A stretch of 23,347 nucleotides of DNA from DATKGQ01 sp035510715 (GCA_035510715.1 DATKGQ010000010.1:1-23347); one strand, 5' to 3'. Positions 1 to 6,855 are shown, numbered from the stretch's first letter. Program-made: numbers and translations. Notes: a model not told the origin generated them from the letters alone.

Positions 1-19
1 GCAACCAGGAAGATAATTA

Positions 20-47
20 CCTCTGTAATTTATGCAGAGGTTTTTTT
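20..47 (+). terminator. Intrinsic terminator of an upstream gene
   Basis: A 6-bp perfect stem (CCTCTG at 20-25, CAGAGG at 35-40) with a 9-nt loop is followed directly by seven T residues. It would end a plus-strand transcript entering from the left, whose gene lies outside the window. Nothing else is recognisable in the first 80 bases. Confidence 0.8.
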
Positions 48-81
48 ATTGTCTATATTAATTAGTTAATGGTATTGAATA

Positions 82-957
82 TTGTCTGATCGCTTTGCTC
101 TTGCAAAAAGGCTGATTCTTCAACATACTTCTCTTATGACAGAAGTGGTGAGACCTAAGCCGTATATTGGTGTTAGCGGCGTTGCCCGCTTTGAACAGCA
201 TAATGCTTTATATAATATTGCCCGGAGAGAAGGTATAGCTTTGCTTGGGCGTTTTGTTATGGTAGGCATACAGGCGACAGGGAAAACCCAAGTTTTAGAG
301 ATTGGGAACAAGTATGGTCAGATGTGGCATCCGGTAGGGGATAGTATCGCTGATGCGGCTATAGCTGATGAAACAGGCTTAACCAGACCCTATATCCACT
401 GTTTTTTCTCGGGTGATAATGAGCTGTCGCAAGGCATTATTAATGTTATGCGAAGGACCAGGCATTATACCCGCGGCCTGCAGCTTAATGGACTGCCATG
501 GGTAAGCCAGGACTATCGGCCCTTTATATCTAATTTTAGAGAAAGCTATCCTGACCAATCAATCATTCTTCAGGCGGGTAACCGGACACTTGGTAATCAT
601 TCCCCGCAAGAAGTAGCCAAAGAACTGGGAACAATGCCTGTTGATTATGTCCTTTTTGACCCGTCAGGCGGACAGGGTAAGGCGATGGATGTTGGGCAGA
701 TAAGGACATACGTTGACGAAATCTATCAGCGGCAAATCCCGGTTGGAGTAGCAGTTTCAGGGGGATTGGAAGCCCAAAACATTCAAGAATTATTTGGCTC
801 GCTGGAGGCAGAATATCATGGGCTAAGCTGTGATGCGGAAGGAAGATTACGGAAAGGGCCAGATGGTGCCACAGAACTAGACATTCTAGCAACCGAGGCG
901 TTTATATTGGCATGGAAAGAGACCATCCAAAATACTAATTATGGTTCGGAGAGTTAG
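82..957 (+). CDS. TrpF-like TIM-barrel protein of unknown function
   Basis: This 291-aa soluble protein follows the pattern of phosphoribosylanthranilate isomerase (TrpF) and related (beta/alpha)8 barrels. Visible points are a first strand ending GVSGV (30-34), a GLQLNG strand (132-137) like the TrpF QLHG strand, an LFDPSGGQGK segment (191-200) like the D..GGTG loop, a GVAVSGGLEAQNI phosphate-loop-like segment (222-234), and a late acidic/Gly stretch. TrpF needs a Cys in strand 1 (the CG motif); here Ser32-Gly33 sits at that place, while Asp193 is kept. A true TrpF activity is therefore doubtful, and no other trp gene is in the window. The start is uncertain: an in-frame TGA at 76-78 makes TTG at 82 the earliest option, and ATG at 136 would still leave eight residues before strand 1. 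No SD precedes either. The fold call is fairly secure; the reaction is unknown. Confidence 0.75.
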   Translation: MSDRFALAKRLILQHTSLMTEVVRPKPYIGVSGVARFEQHNALYNIARREGIALLGRFVMVGIQATGKTQVLEIGNKYGQMWHPVGDSIADAAIADETGLTRPYIHCFFSGDNELSQGIINVMRRTRHYTRGLQLNGLPWVSQDYRPFISNFRESYPDQSIILQAGNRTLGNHSPQEVAKELGTMPVDYVLFDPSGGQGKAMDVGQIRTYVDEIYQRQIPVGVAVSGGLEAQNIQELFGSLEAEYHGLSCDAEGRLRKGPDGATELDILATEAFILAWKETIQNTNYGSES

Positions 958-1113
958 ATAAAAAGACAATCCGATAATTGCTATTTACATTTCCTTAGAC
1001 ATCAGCTACATTTAATTTAAGCGAAAGCTCAAACAAAAAGTGCATATACAAACAGATTGGAACGTTAGTTCATATTTGCTCGTATACATAAAAACAAAAA
1101 GGGGATAAAAATA

Positions 1114-1224
1114 ATGGATTACATGCAAAAACCTGAAGGGCTGGTTTTTGAACTCGTACCATCAATGAATCAGGATTTATTATCGGTGGATGAGATAATT
1201 AAGGATATTCTAGAAAAATATTGA
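1114..1224 (+). CDS. Small 36-aa protein with its own SD and terminator
   Basis: An ATG at 1114 opens a 36-codon frame ending in TGA at 1222-1224. A GGGG SD-like block (1101-1104) lies 9 nt upstream in an A-rich leader, and a strong intrinsic terminator begins 29 nt after the stop. The peptide is acidic at its C-terminal end (DEIIKDILEKY), probably amphipathic-helical there, with no membrane segment or signal peptide. I do not recognise it. RBS plus a dedicated terminator argues for a real short gene rather than chance. The next gene starts after the terminator, so a leader peptide controlling it by attenuation is a second possibility. The 958-1113 stretch upstream holds no other gene I can see; it presumably carries the promoter, but no convincing pair of boxes is visible. 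Confidence 0.5.
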   Translation: MDYMQKPEGLVFELVPSMNQDLLSVDEIIKDILEKY

Positions 1225-1252
1225 TATAACTTTACTGAACTTCCAGCCTAAG

Positions 1253-1277
1253 GCCCTCTAGTAGCGAGGGCTTTTTT
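1253..1277 (+). terminator. Intrinsic terminator after the small ORF
   Basis: GCCCTC (1253-1258) pairs with GAGGGC (1266-1271) around a 7-nt loop, followed by six T residues. It separates the 36-codon ORF from the YbjQ-repeat gene that begins at 1352. Confidence 0.85.
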
Positions 1278-1351
1278 GTCTGGCATAATAATGGGGGTAT
1301 TTTTAGCTTATATTGTACAAACTTATCCTAGTATTCTATTCTTAATTACAT

Positions 1352-2539
1352 ATGGACAATGGACAGACCCAACCAGTACCAGTAACCAACGATATAGGCA
1401 CTATCTGTAGTGGTCTATCTGGCAACGAAATGTATTGTGCGTCTCTTCTGGGTTTAAGGCCTGGCAATCTTTTAATTGGCAATAGTGTCTTCTCAATGGG
1501 CATAATGGGCGGATTGCGGAGTTCTGTTAAAACTACTATTGGCGGAGAGGTTCATGCCTATACAGACATGATTCAACAAGGTCGTGGGATGGCATTTGGC
1601 CGCCTAAAGTCTGAAATGCAGCAACACCAAGGATGTGGTGTAACTGGAGTGAGCAATGAATTAGTATTCCATGGCAATAACATTGAGTTTCTTTCAGTCG
1701 GATCAGCGGTTCATTCGGCTAATCCGGCAGGAAGCTTTACAACTTCAGCTGATGCTCAAGAGTTATTCTGCCAAGTAGATGCCGGCTACCAACCGATATC
1801 GTTTGTCTTTGGTAACGTTGCCTATTCTATCGGCGTGGCGGGGCATATTATGGCCAACATCCGGCAATTAGCCCGCGGAGAAGTCAGGGCCTATAGTGAC
1901 CTGTTTAATACAACCAGAAATCTAGCCCTGCAAAGGATTGTCAAAGAAGCTCAGTCAGTCAATGCAAATGCAGTTATCGGTATTGAAACGACAATTCTGC
2001 CTTTTGGCACTAGTGGTGTTCAGGAGATGGTTATGATCGGAACTGCCTCACAACATCCGTTAGTCTCGAATATTATGCCCGGCAGTATTGCAACAAGTGA
2101 TCTGACTGCCGAAGAAACTTGGAATATCGCCAAGCTTGGTTATATGCCGATGCAACTGGTACTTGGTACGTCAGTCTATTCATTAGGTGTTGTCGGCGGA
2201 CTGAAGTCAGCTATTAAGGAGATGGTTCATGGAGAAGTAAACGCGCTAACTCAGATGATATATGGCGCCCGGGAAAACTCAATAGCCAAACTCCAACAAC
2301 AAGCAACGGCTGTAAGCGCTGATGATGTGCTTGGTATCAAAACGTATGTCTATCAGCTTGGCGGAGATCTCATTGAATTTCTGGCGATTGGTACCGCAGT
2401 TAAACGGGTAAATGGCCTCTCCACGCGATCACCGCAGTTACCGCCCCAAGCTATTATTCGTGATAAGGATACATTTATAAATACTGCCGAGCTACATTTC
2501 GGGGTTGATCTTAACACGGAAACGACTGACCATCAATAA
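1352..2539 (+). CDS. Triple-YbjQ (UPF0145) domain protein
   Basis: This 395-aa protein consists of three tandem copies of the YbjQ/UPF0145 (heavy-metal-binding-like) domain, at about residues 27-122, 134-235 and 252-352. Each copy has a strand ending in V.YS or VFSMG followed by a Gly-rich turn (48-54, 159-164, 277-283), a GEV.A segment (65-69, 176-180, 294-298), a long helix, an A..V.G(I/V) strand and an end strand such as FLSVGSAV. YbjQ proteins are normally about 105 aa, single-domain, and form ring-like oligomers of unknown function. There is no signal peptide or membrane segment. Copies 1 and 3 look closest to each other. A 43-residue polar tail follows. No SD precedes the ATG; weak boxes TTGTAC (1313-1318) and TCTATT (1335-1340) lie just upstream. 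It stands alone between a terminator and a convergent minus-strand gene. The biochemical role is unknown. Confidence 0.85.
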   Translation: MDNGQTQPVPVTNDIGTICSGLSGNEMYCASLLGLRPGNLLIGNSVFSMGIMGGLRSSVKTTIGGEVHAYTDMIQQGRGMAFGRLKSEMQQHQGCGVTGVSNELVFHGNNIEFLSVGSAVHSANPAGSFTTSADAQELFCQVDAGYQPISFVFGNVAYSIGVAGHIMANIRQLARGEVRAYSDLFNTTRNLALQRIVKEAQSVNANAVIGIETTILPFGTSGVQEMVMIGTASQHPLVSNIMPGSIATSDLTAEETWNIAKLGYMPMQLVLGTSVYSLGVVGGLKSAIKEMVHGEVNALTQMIYGARENSIAKLQQQATAVSADDVLGIKTYVYQLGGDLIEFLAIGTAVKRVNGLSTRSPQLPPQAIIRDKDTFINTAELHFGVDLNTETTDHQ

Positions 2540-2620
2540 TCAACATTCTGGTAGGCATGACTTGGACGCATTGGTACCAGGTAAAACGTGAGCTGATTAT
2601 TATATATGAGTTAATAAAGA

Positions 2621-3058
2621 CTATAAACTACGAAGGTATTGTAAAAACAAGCCCGGAGTTAATAAGATAAGCTGGAAATCTTCCCTAAGCTTTTCTGGCA
2701 CAAAATGGCGGATATTATATGACACCAAAAAGGCAGCCTTAGCTTCCTTCGCTCCAGCAACAATGTGAGCGTCATGTGGATCTCGTACGTAGTCAGCAAA
2801 CTCACGCTGTACTTTTGCATAAGATGAGTCAACTTTTACAGAATTTAACCTCTTAGTAATAGCTATGTTTAACAACTCTACTTTAATGCCAAGTCTTTTA
2901 GTGACCTGTTCAAGTTCTAAAATAGAGAAGTTCGATACGTATAACTCTATTTGCTTTGTATTGTGTAAGAGGGCATAAGCAGCACCAGACTTTGAAATGA
3001 GTGAAGAAATTATTACATCTGAATCAACAAAAACTAGTATTGGTCTCGCAACGGTCAT
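2621..3058 (-). CDS. PIN-domain protein, probable VapC-like toxin
   Basis: The 145-aa protein has the layout of a PIN-domain RNase of the kind found in toxin-antitoxin pairs. The first strand carries VFVDSDVIIS (acidic Asp12 and Asp14), then LELEQV with Glu48/Glu50, then VRDPHDAHIVAGA with Asp93 and Asp96, then VSYNIRHF with Asn115 where many PIN proteins have Asp. These acidic residues usually coordinate Mg2+ for single-strand RNA cleavage. Its ATG lies one base after the stop of the upstream HTH gene, so the two are translated from one mRNA. That spacing and order (DNA-binding protein first, PIN second) fit a type II toxin-antitoxin operon in which the partner binds both toxin and promoter. 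Toxicity itself is inference. It ends convergently with the YbjQ gene, 81 nt away. Confidence 0.8.
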   Translation of the reverse strand: MTVARPILVFVDSDVIISSLISKSGAAYALLHNTKQIELYVSNFSILELEQVTKRLGIKVELLNIAITKRLNSVKVDSSYAKVQREFADYVRDPHDAHIVAGAKEAKAAFLVSYNIRHFVPEKLREDFQLILLTPGLFLQYLRSL

Positions 3059-3059
3059 A

Positions 3060-3326
3060 TTACAACTTGGTGCGTACTGCTGAAAGTTCCTTATGTATTT
3101 GGTCTAAAGATTCTTTATCAATCTGCTCAGCATTGTACAAATCCGCGTCTAGACCAGTAAACATGAAACTAAGCGAGCTAGCAGGTACTCTATAAACTCT
3201 ACCAAAGCGTTTAGCCACAAGCTCACCACGGCTGATTAAGTCGTAAACCGTATTTTTAGAGAGCTGTAACATAGTAGCAACCTGCTCTGGAGTATAGATA
3301 GTATCAGGAATAGTGTTATTAAACAT
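3060..3326 (-). CDS. Excisionase-type HTH protein, probable antitoxin
   Basis: This 88-aa protein begins with a MerR/excisionase-like helix-turn-helix: YTPEQVATMLQLSKNTVYDLI (about 11-31), then RGELVAKRFGRVYRVPASSL, the typical wing of the HTH_17 family. Its C-terminal 35 residues are acidic then helical (DKESLDQIHKELSAV), suitable for wrapping a toxin partner. It lies one base upstream of the PIN gene, supporting an antitoxin/autorepressor role. No SD is present before the ATG; instead a TTGACA box and a possible -10 end only 6 nt away, so the mRNA may be leaderless. HTH_17 proteins also serve as phage or plasmid excision factors, but no integrase or att site is seen here. Confidence 0.75.
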   Translation of the reverse strand: MFNNTIPDTIYTPEQVATMLQLSKNTVYDLISRGELVAKRFGRVYRVPASSLSFMFTGLDADLYNAEQIDKESLDQIHKELSAVRTKL

Positions 3327-3332
3327 GTCTGT

Positions 3333-3361
3333 AAGTTACCAAACATTACTCAACATGTCAA
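3333..3361 (-). promoter_or_regulatory. Promoter of the HTH-PIN pair with possible operator
   Basis: Read on the minus strand, TTGACA (3361-3356), a 17-nt spacer and TAACTT (3338-3333, only 3/6 to consensus) precede the ATG at 3326 by 6 nt. Two copies of AACATGTC, each holding the palindrome ACATGT, lie at 3322-3329 and 3352-3359, exactly 30 bp apart, about three helical turns. One overlaps the start codon and the other the -35 box. A third CATG lies at 3364-3367. This is where an autorepressing antitoxin would be expected to bind; binding is inference. Confidence 0.45.
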
Positions 3362-3444
3362 TACATGGTTGGCTTGACTTTAACGAGATGGAACCAAGTT
3401 AAGTTTGAATTGCTTAGAATAAGGAAGATATTTTTAAAATTTAG

Positions 3445-4083
3445 TTACCTTATAACACCATAAAATGCAACTTTATGGTTGGTGTGTGCAGCCCACATAG
3501 TATCTCCATAGCTATAATGCCAATACTCTTCAGGATAATTTGCAAAACCAACGTTTGTCATAACTTGTAGCAATAATTGTCTATTGAAATTTATATAATC
3601 ACTTGATTGCTTAAACGATGTCATATTTCTCTTATCTTGCTCTAGATTAAGGCTTTGCATGGGGAGCTTCTTGCCATTCTTACATAGAACAATATCAACG
3701 GCAGCACCGGTTAAGTGTCCAGCTCTTTTTATGTCGTTTGGATTAATGACATATTTTGACGCATAATCCGTTAATCGCTTTTTGCCCCATGTTGGGTGAT
3801 TCTTTTTTACTCTGTTATAAAAAAGCTTATAGTAGTGCTTTTGGACTTCATAAGGTCTCCAAGCGTCATTAATCCTAAACGTAACACCCAAAGGAAGACT
3901 TTTGCTGGCCTTTCCTAACATTTGAGCAACGGTCTTCCTTAGAAATAATTTATTTTCATTTTTCAAGCGAACCGGATCTAGGCCATTTATAAAATTAGGG
4001 CAATATTTACTTATTTCAACTAGCGGCTCCCCATTGTCTTTAATCTCTATCATAGACTTATCATAACAGAAAGAAGAAGCCAT
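3445..4083 (-). CDS. D-Ala-D-Ala dipeptidase, VanX/DdpX family (M15D)
   Basis: The 212-aa protein has the zinc-peptidase signature of the VanX family: DAWRP (Arg76, transition-state stabiliser in VanX), GHLTGAAVD giving zinc ligands His123 and Asp130, and EYWHY giving catalytic Glu186 and zinc ligand His189. Length matches VanX (about 200 aa). These enzymes split D-Ala-D-Ala; VanX does so for glycopeptide resistance and DdpX for use or recycling of the dipeptide. No vanA/vanH-like ligase or dehydrogenase is adjacent, so resistance is not indicated and peptidoglycan recycling or scavenging is more likely. There is no signal peptide, which suggests cytoplasmic action. An AGAGG SD lies 4 nt before the chosen ATG; a second in-frame Met is at residue 11. 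It lies 115 nt downstream of the next minus-strand gene and may be transcribed separately. Confidence 0.85.
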   Translation of the reverse strand: MASSFCYDKSMIEIKDNGEPLVEISKYCPNFINGLDPVRLKNENKLFLRKTVAQMLGKASKSLPLGVTFRINDAWRPYEVQKHYYKLFYNRVKKNHPTWGKKRLTDYASKYVINPNDIKRAGHLTGAAVDIVLCKNGKKLPMQSLNLEQDKRNMTSFKQSSDYINFNRQLLLQVMTNVGFANYPEEYWHYSYGDTMWAAHTNHKVAFYGVIR

Positions 4084-4198
4084 CTACCTCTGTATTAATA
4101 ATACTTATACTCGGTAGGCAGGCTTTTGAAGCAACGGATTCAAATCAAACAAGAACTGATAGGAATGTTCGAAATAAATATTGATATGCGTGTGTTTT

Positions 4199-5668
4199 TT
4201 ATTGCCCAACAACATTGTTGGTAGCCGTATCGTAAATCTGAATATAATTTTGGTCAGTAAATATAAGCTCACCACTCGTATATAACCCTTGCAGAGTACC
4301 TAAACCGACAGAGTTAACTGTAAAATTCGTACTAGTTTGATTGACGAGGTTATATTCAGTAATAAGATATGAATCACTTGCAGCGTTTGGTAAGTCATAT
4401 TGCACGTAAAGATTATTTGCGGTGTCATCTAAGACGATTCCAGAATCCTGAAGGAATGGCGTGCTATTTAGCTTTATGGGCACAGCGCTAGGATCCTGTA
4501 AGTTTACCTCGTAAAGATCTACGGGTGCTCCGGCAGGTCCTCCCGCAAGCTCTTGATTAGCATCTTGGTAGTCATACGCGGTAAATATCAGCCACTTTGA
4601 TGTTATGTCGAACCAGGTTATAGCATAACTGTCAGTATTGCTTATCGGCGTAATCGCATCAGAACTGGTATTAAAAGAAACCAGACCGTTAGGGTTAGGG
4701 TAAAGGTTATCTCCACCTGAATCGATTACATAACGGGTGGCAGGAGCTTTAGCTAGGACTAGGGTATTATCTGACTGCCAATATAAGTTATGTGGGTAAC
4801 CAGCGGCATTTTGGGCGTTGGTATAAGTATCTGTTGTGCTACCCTGAGTAGTCGGCACGAACTGCACACCGGGCACGTTAATATCCTGTAATTCATTGCC
4901 ACCGGCCGCATATACACTTAACTTATTAGCGCTAGGATTGATAATCGATAAGTACAGTCCGTCGCTACTTACAGAGCAACAAGAAGAAGCGGGCAGAACT
5001 GAGGCACTATCTTCAATAAGTTGGGTAGTGTTGCCTGTTTCTAAATTCATAACGTTTATACTGCCCGTTAAACTAACTGGCGTGGTGTAGACCAGGGTAT
5101 AGTAGGCTACATAATGGTTGCTTAAGATAACAGGGTTAAAATAATCTGTTTGGTGCTGTCCGTCTGAAGTCGCAATAGTATATGTTTTTTGGGTACTAAA
5201 ATCATACATGACTAAACTGGTATTTGGTGAACTACCAATTTGACTAAAAACTACATGTGATAAATCTGTTTGCGTAGTCACTGGGGTAGAAAACTGCTGA
5301 TATTGGGTTGCTAAATTGTTTGCTGATGTATAAGCAGTCAACTTAGCAGCTGTATAAACTACATATCCCATGGCATAACTATATGTACTTTTATTATAAA
5401 CTGAAGACTTAGCTTCTAAACTTACCGGTAGTATGCTCTCTATATTAGTTTTATTTGTAGCAACTGGTTTGTTCCTGTAATGCTGGAAAACTATCACAAA
5501 AACTGCCACCAAAAAGACTAAAACTAAGCTGGCCAACAATATTTTTGGAACTTTTTTATGATGTTTAGATTGAGCGGGTGGTATAACAGGGTTTGGTGAA
5601 ACTACATTGGTTGGGTTAGGGTTAGGTGATGGTTGATCTGTAGTATTTTGTTGAGTAGGTTTTTCCAT
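4199..5668 (-). CDS. Membrane-anchored extracytoplasmic protein, possible beta-propeller
   Basis: This 489-aa protein starts with a 35-residue cytoplasmic tail rich in Pro, Asn and Gln, a basic patch (HHKK, 36-39), one hydrophobic membrane segment (about 42-62), and a roughly 425-residue outer domain. The outer part alternates short strands with polar, Asn/Ser/Thr-rich turns, and has several segments of the form LVMYDFSTQKTYT, INVMNLETGNTTQL or LVSFNTSSDAITPIS. This pattern (a value-display strand, then a D/N-x-x-(T/S) turn) is common in TolB/WD40-like propellers, though I cannot count blades with certainty. A Cys-Cys pair occurs near residue 230. No catalytic motif is recognised. A TATAAA box 12 nt before the ATG and the lack of an SD suggest a very short leader. 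Function unknown; a cell-surface binding or scaffold role is only a guess. Confidence 0.7.
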   Translation of the reverse strand: MEKPTQQNTTDQPSPNPNPTNVVSPNPVIPPAQSKHHKKVPKILLASLVLVFLVAVFVIVFQHYRNKPVATNKTNIESILPVSLEAKSSVYNKSTYSYAMGYVVYTAAKLTAYTSANNLATQYQQFSTPVTTQTDLSHVVFSQIGSSPNTSLVMYDFSTQKTYTIATSDGQHQTDYFNPVILSNHYVAYYTLVYTTPVSLTGSINVMNLETGNTTQLIEDSASVLPASSCCSVSSDGLYLSIINPSANKLSVYAAGGNELQDINVPGVQFVPTTQGSTTDTYTNAQNAAGYPHNLYWQSDNTLVLAKAPATRYVIDSGGDNLYPNPNGLVSFNTSSDAITPISNTDSYAITWFDITSKWLIFTAYDYQDANQELAGGPAGAPVDLYEVNLQDPSAVPIKLNSTPFLQDSGIVLDDTANNLYVQYDLPNAASDSYLITEYNLVNQTSTNFTVNSVGLGTLQGLYTSGELIFTDQNYIQIYDTATNNVVGQ

Positions 5669-5680
5669 ATAGTGAATTAG

Positions 5681-5686
5681 TTTATA
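5681..5686 (-). promoter_or_regulatory. Possible -10 box of the anchored surface protein
   Basis: On the minus strand TATAAA ends 12 nt before the ATG at 5668, so transcription would start about 5-6 nt before the start codon. No good -35 is seen and no SD separates the box from the gene. Confidence 0.3.
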
Positions 5687-5732
5687 TTCATAGGGTTAAC
5701 TATATATGACTCTCTTCAAGAATTATAATACT

Positions 5733-5809
5733 TGGTAGCGGCGGTAGGGATTGAACCTACGACCTCGGGCTTATGAGTCCCGCGCTCTAACCAACTGAGC
5801 TACACCGCC
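5733..5809 (-). tRNA. tRNA with CAU anticodon, probably elongator tRNA-Met
   Basis: The 77-nt minus-strand gene folds as a complete cloverleaf with encoded CCA. The acceptor is GGCGGTG against CGCCGCT (with G1-T72 and T6-G67 wobbles) and A73; the D stem is GCTC/GAGC; the anticodon loop is CTCATAA; the T arm is GTAGG/CCTAC around TTCAATC. The acceptor has a normal G1-T72 pair, the D stem has C11-G24, and the anticodon stem lacks the three G:C pairs of initiators next to the loop, so it is not a standard initiator. CAU could also mean the Ile2 tRNA that TilS modifies. The acceptor sequence matches what I remember of Bacillus elongator tRNA-Met, so Met is favoured. The anticodon stem has one A31-G39 mismatch. 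Confidence 0.9.
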
Positions 5810-5832
5810 ATATTAGTGGCCTAATTTACCGC

Positions 5833-5862
5833 TTGACTTCAAATCCACACTACTATTATAAA
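5833..5862 (+). promoter_or_regulatory. Candidate plus-strand promoter upstream of tilS
   Basis: TTGACT (5833-5838), an 18-nt spacer and TATAAA (5857-5862) form a good sigma70-type promoter facing tilS with a leader of about 70 nt. A second, weaker option is TAAGAT at 5926-5931, seven bases before the tilS ATG, which would give a leaderless message. Confidence 0.45.
5855..5860 (-). promoter_or_regulatory. Candidate -10 box for the tRNA-Met gene
   Basis: Read on the minus strand this is a perfect TATAAT, placing a start near 5848 and a short 5' leader before the tRNA at 5809. It overlaps the plus-strand TATAAA at 5857-5862 in a shared TTATAA palindrome, so the divergent promoters would compete for the same DNA. 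No strong -35 is seen. Confidence 0.4.
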
Positions 5863-5938
5863 GAATTGTTGAGTAATATTAAGCTTTCAAAATGTAACAT
5901 ACTTCCTGTCTCTTAACTAGTGAGCTAAGATAGTAATC

Positions 5939-6829
5939 ATGATGAGAACTATGCATCTGTCTGACGGTAGATATGTTGTGGCTGTTAGTGGTGGCGTTGA
6001 TTCGGTGGCGCTACTCGATATACTCCGTCAACAAACCGGTCTTGAACTTATTGTGGCCCATTTTGATCATGGTATCCGTAAAGATTCCTGCCAAGATCGT
6101 TTGTTGGTTGAGCAATTAGCTAAGCGTTACGGCCTGACTTTTGTCTACGAGGAAGCCAAACTAGGCCCTCGCACTAGCGAAGAAACTGCCCGCCGGGCCC
6201 GCTATGCTTTCTTGAATAAAGTCATGCGCGAGCATCAAGCCGTAGCCATTATTACTGCCCACCATCAAGATGACAGTGTTGAAACAGCAGTTATTAATCT
6301 GCTGCGCGGCACAAACCGCCGTGGGCTCAGTTCGCTCCGATCGACGTTAACCATCAAGAGGCCGTTAATTAATGTTCCGAAGGCAGATTTGGTTGAATAT
6401 GCCCTTAGGCATAAATTGTCATGGCGCGAGGATGCCACCAACTTAGATAACAGATACTTAAGAAACATGATCAGGCACCAATTAACTCTTGCCTCGGTTG
6501 CAGACAAAAAAAAGTTCTTATCATTGATCCAATCAGAAGCCCAGGTAAACGACAAAATAGATGCGATCATTAATAATGTATTGTCTCAGCATCTTCATGC
6601 AAAAGGTCTTGACCGGGGATGGTTTATTGCTTTACCGTATAACGTGTCGAAGGACATCTTAGCGAGATGGCTATCCTCAGCCGGCATTAGCAACCTTACC
6701 CGACAGCGGGTTGAACAATTAACGACTAAATTGAAAACTGCAGCTCCCGGTAAACGGTTAGACGTTAACGATAATCGGGTGATAATTGTCGAAAAACAAT
6801 ATTTAGCACTCAAGTCCCGTGACCGCTAG
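5939..6829 (+). CDS. tilS: tRNA(Ile)-lysidine synthase
   Basis: TilS uses ATP to attach lysine to C34 of tRNA-Ile(CAU), changing its charging from Met to Ile and its reading from AUG to AUA. The 296-aa protein has the N-type ATP pyrophosphatase loop SGGVDS (17-22), the AHFDHGIR strand, TAHHQDD..ET, LLRGTNRRGL, and the family segment WREDATNLDNRYLRNMIRH. After this core only about 110 residues remain, so it is the short form without the full C-terminal TilS domain, as in some small genomes. Start: ATG 5939 is followed by in-frame ATGs at 5942 and 5951; all lie before the first strand and none has an SD. It lies divergently next to a CAU-anticodon tRNA and 34 nt upstream of ftsH, the tilS-ftsH order common in Gram-positive bacteria. 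Confidence 0.95.
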   Translation: MMRTMHLSDGRYVVAVSGGVDSVALLDILRQQTGLELIVAHFDHGIRKDSCQDRLLVEQLAKRYGLTFVYEEAKLGPRTSEETARRARYAFLNKVMREHQAVAIITAHHQDDSVETAVINLLRGTNRRGLSSLRSTLTIKRPLINVPKADLVEYALRHKLSWREDATNLDNRYLRNMIRHQLTLASVADKKKFLSLIQSEAQVNDKIDAIINNVLSQHLHAKGLDRGWFIALPYNVSKDILARWLSSAGISNLTRQRVEQLTTKLKTAAPGKRLDVNDNRVIIVEKQYLALKSRDR

Positions 6830-6849
6830 CTAAATCTGAAAGTGTCTTG

Positions 6850-6855
6850 TATAAT
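6850..6855 (+). promoter_or_regulatory. -10 box for ftsH, leaderless arrangement
   Basis: A perfect TATAAT ends 8 nt before the ftsH ATG. A transcript would start at about 6862, leaving essentially no 5' leader, and indeed there is no SD in the gap. The -35 position (TAGCTA) is poor. ftsH could in addition be read from the tilS transcript. Confidence 0.5.

Noticed and set aside
2548..2580. Inverted repeat CTGGTA / TACCAG after the YbjQ gene
   Set aside because: The loop is 21 nt and no T-run follows on either strand, so it does not look like a terminator.
3445..4083. Glycopeptide resistance determinant based on the VanX match
   Set aside because: VanX alone does not give resistance, and no VanH, VanA or VanRS homolog adjoins it.
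5607..5632. Telomere-like TTAGGG repeats (also near 4684-4701)
   Set aside because: They encode Asn-Pro rich segments of the anchored surface protein on the minus strand; only two units occur and they fit the codons.
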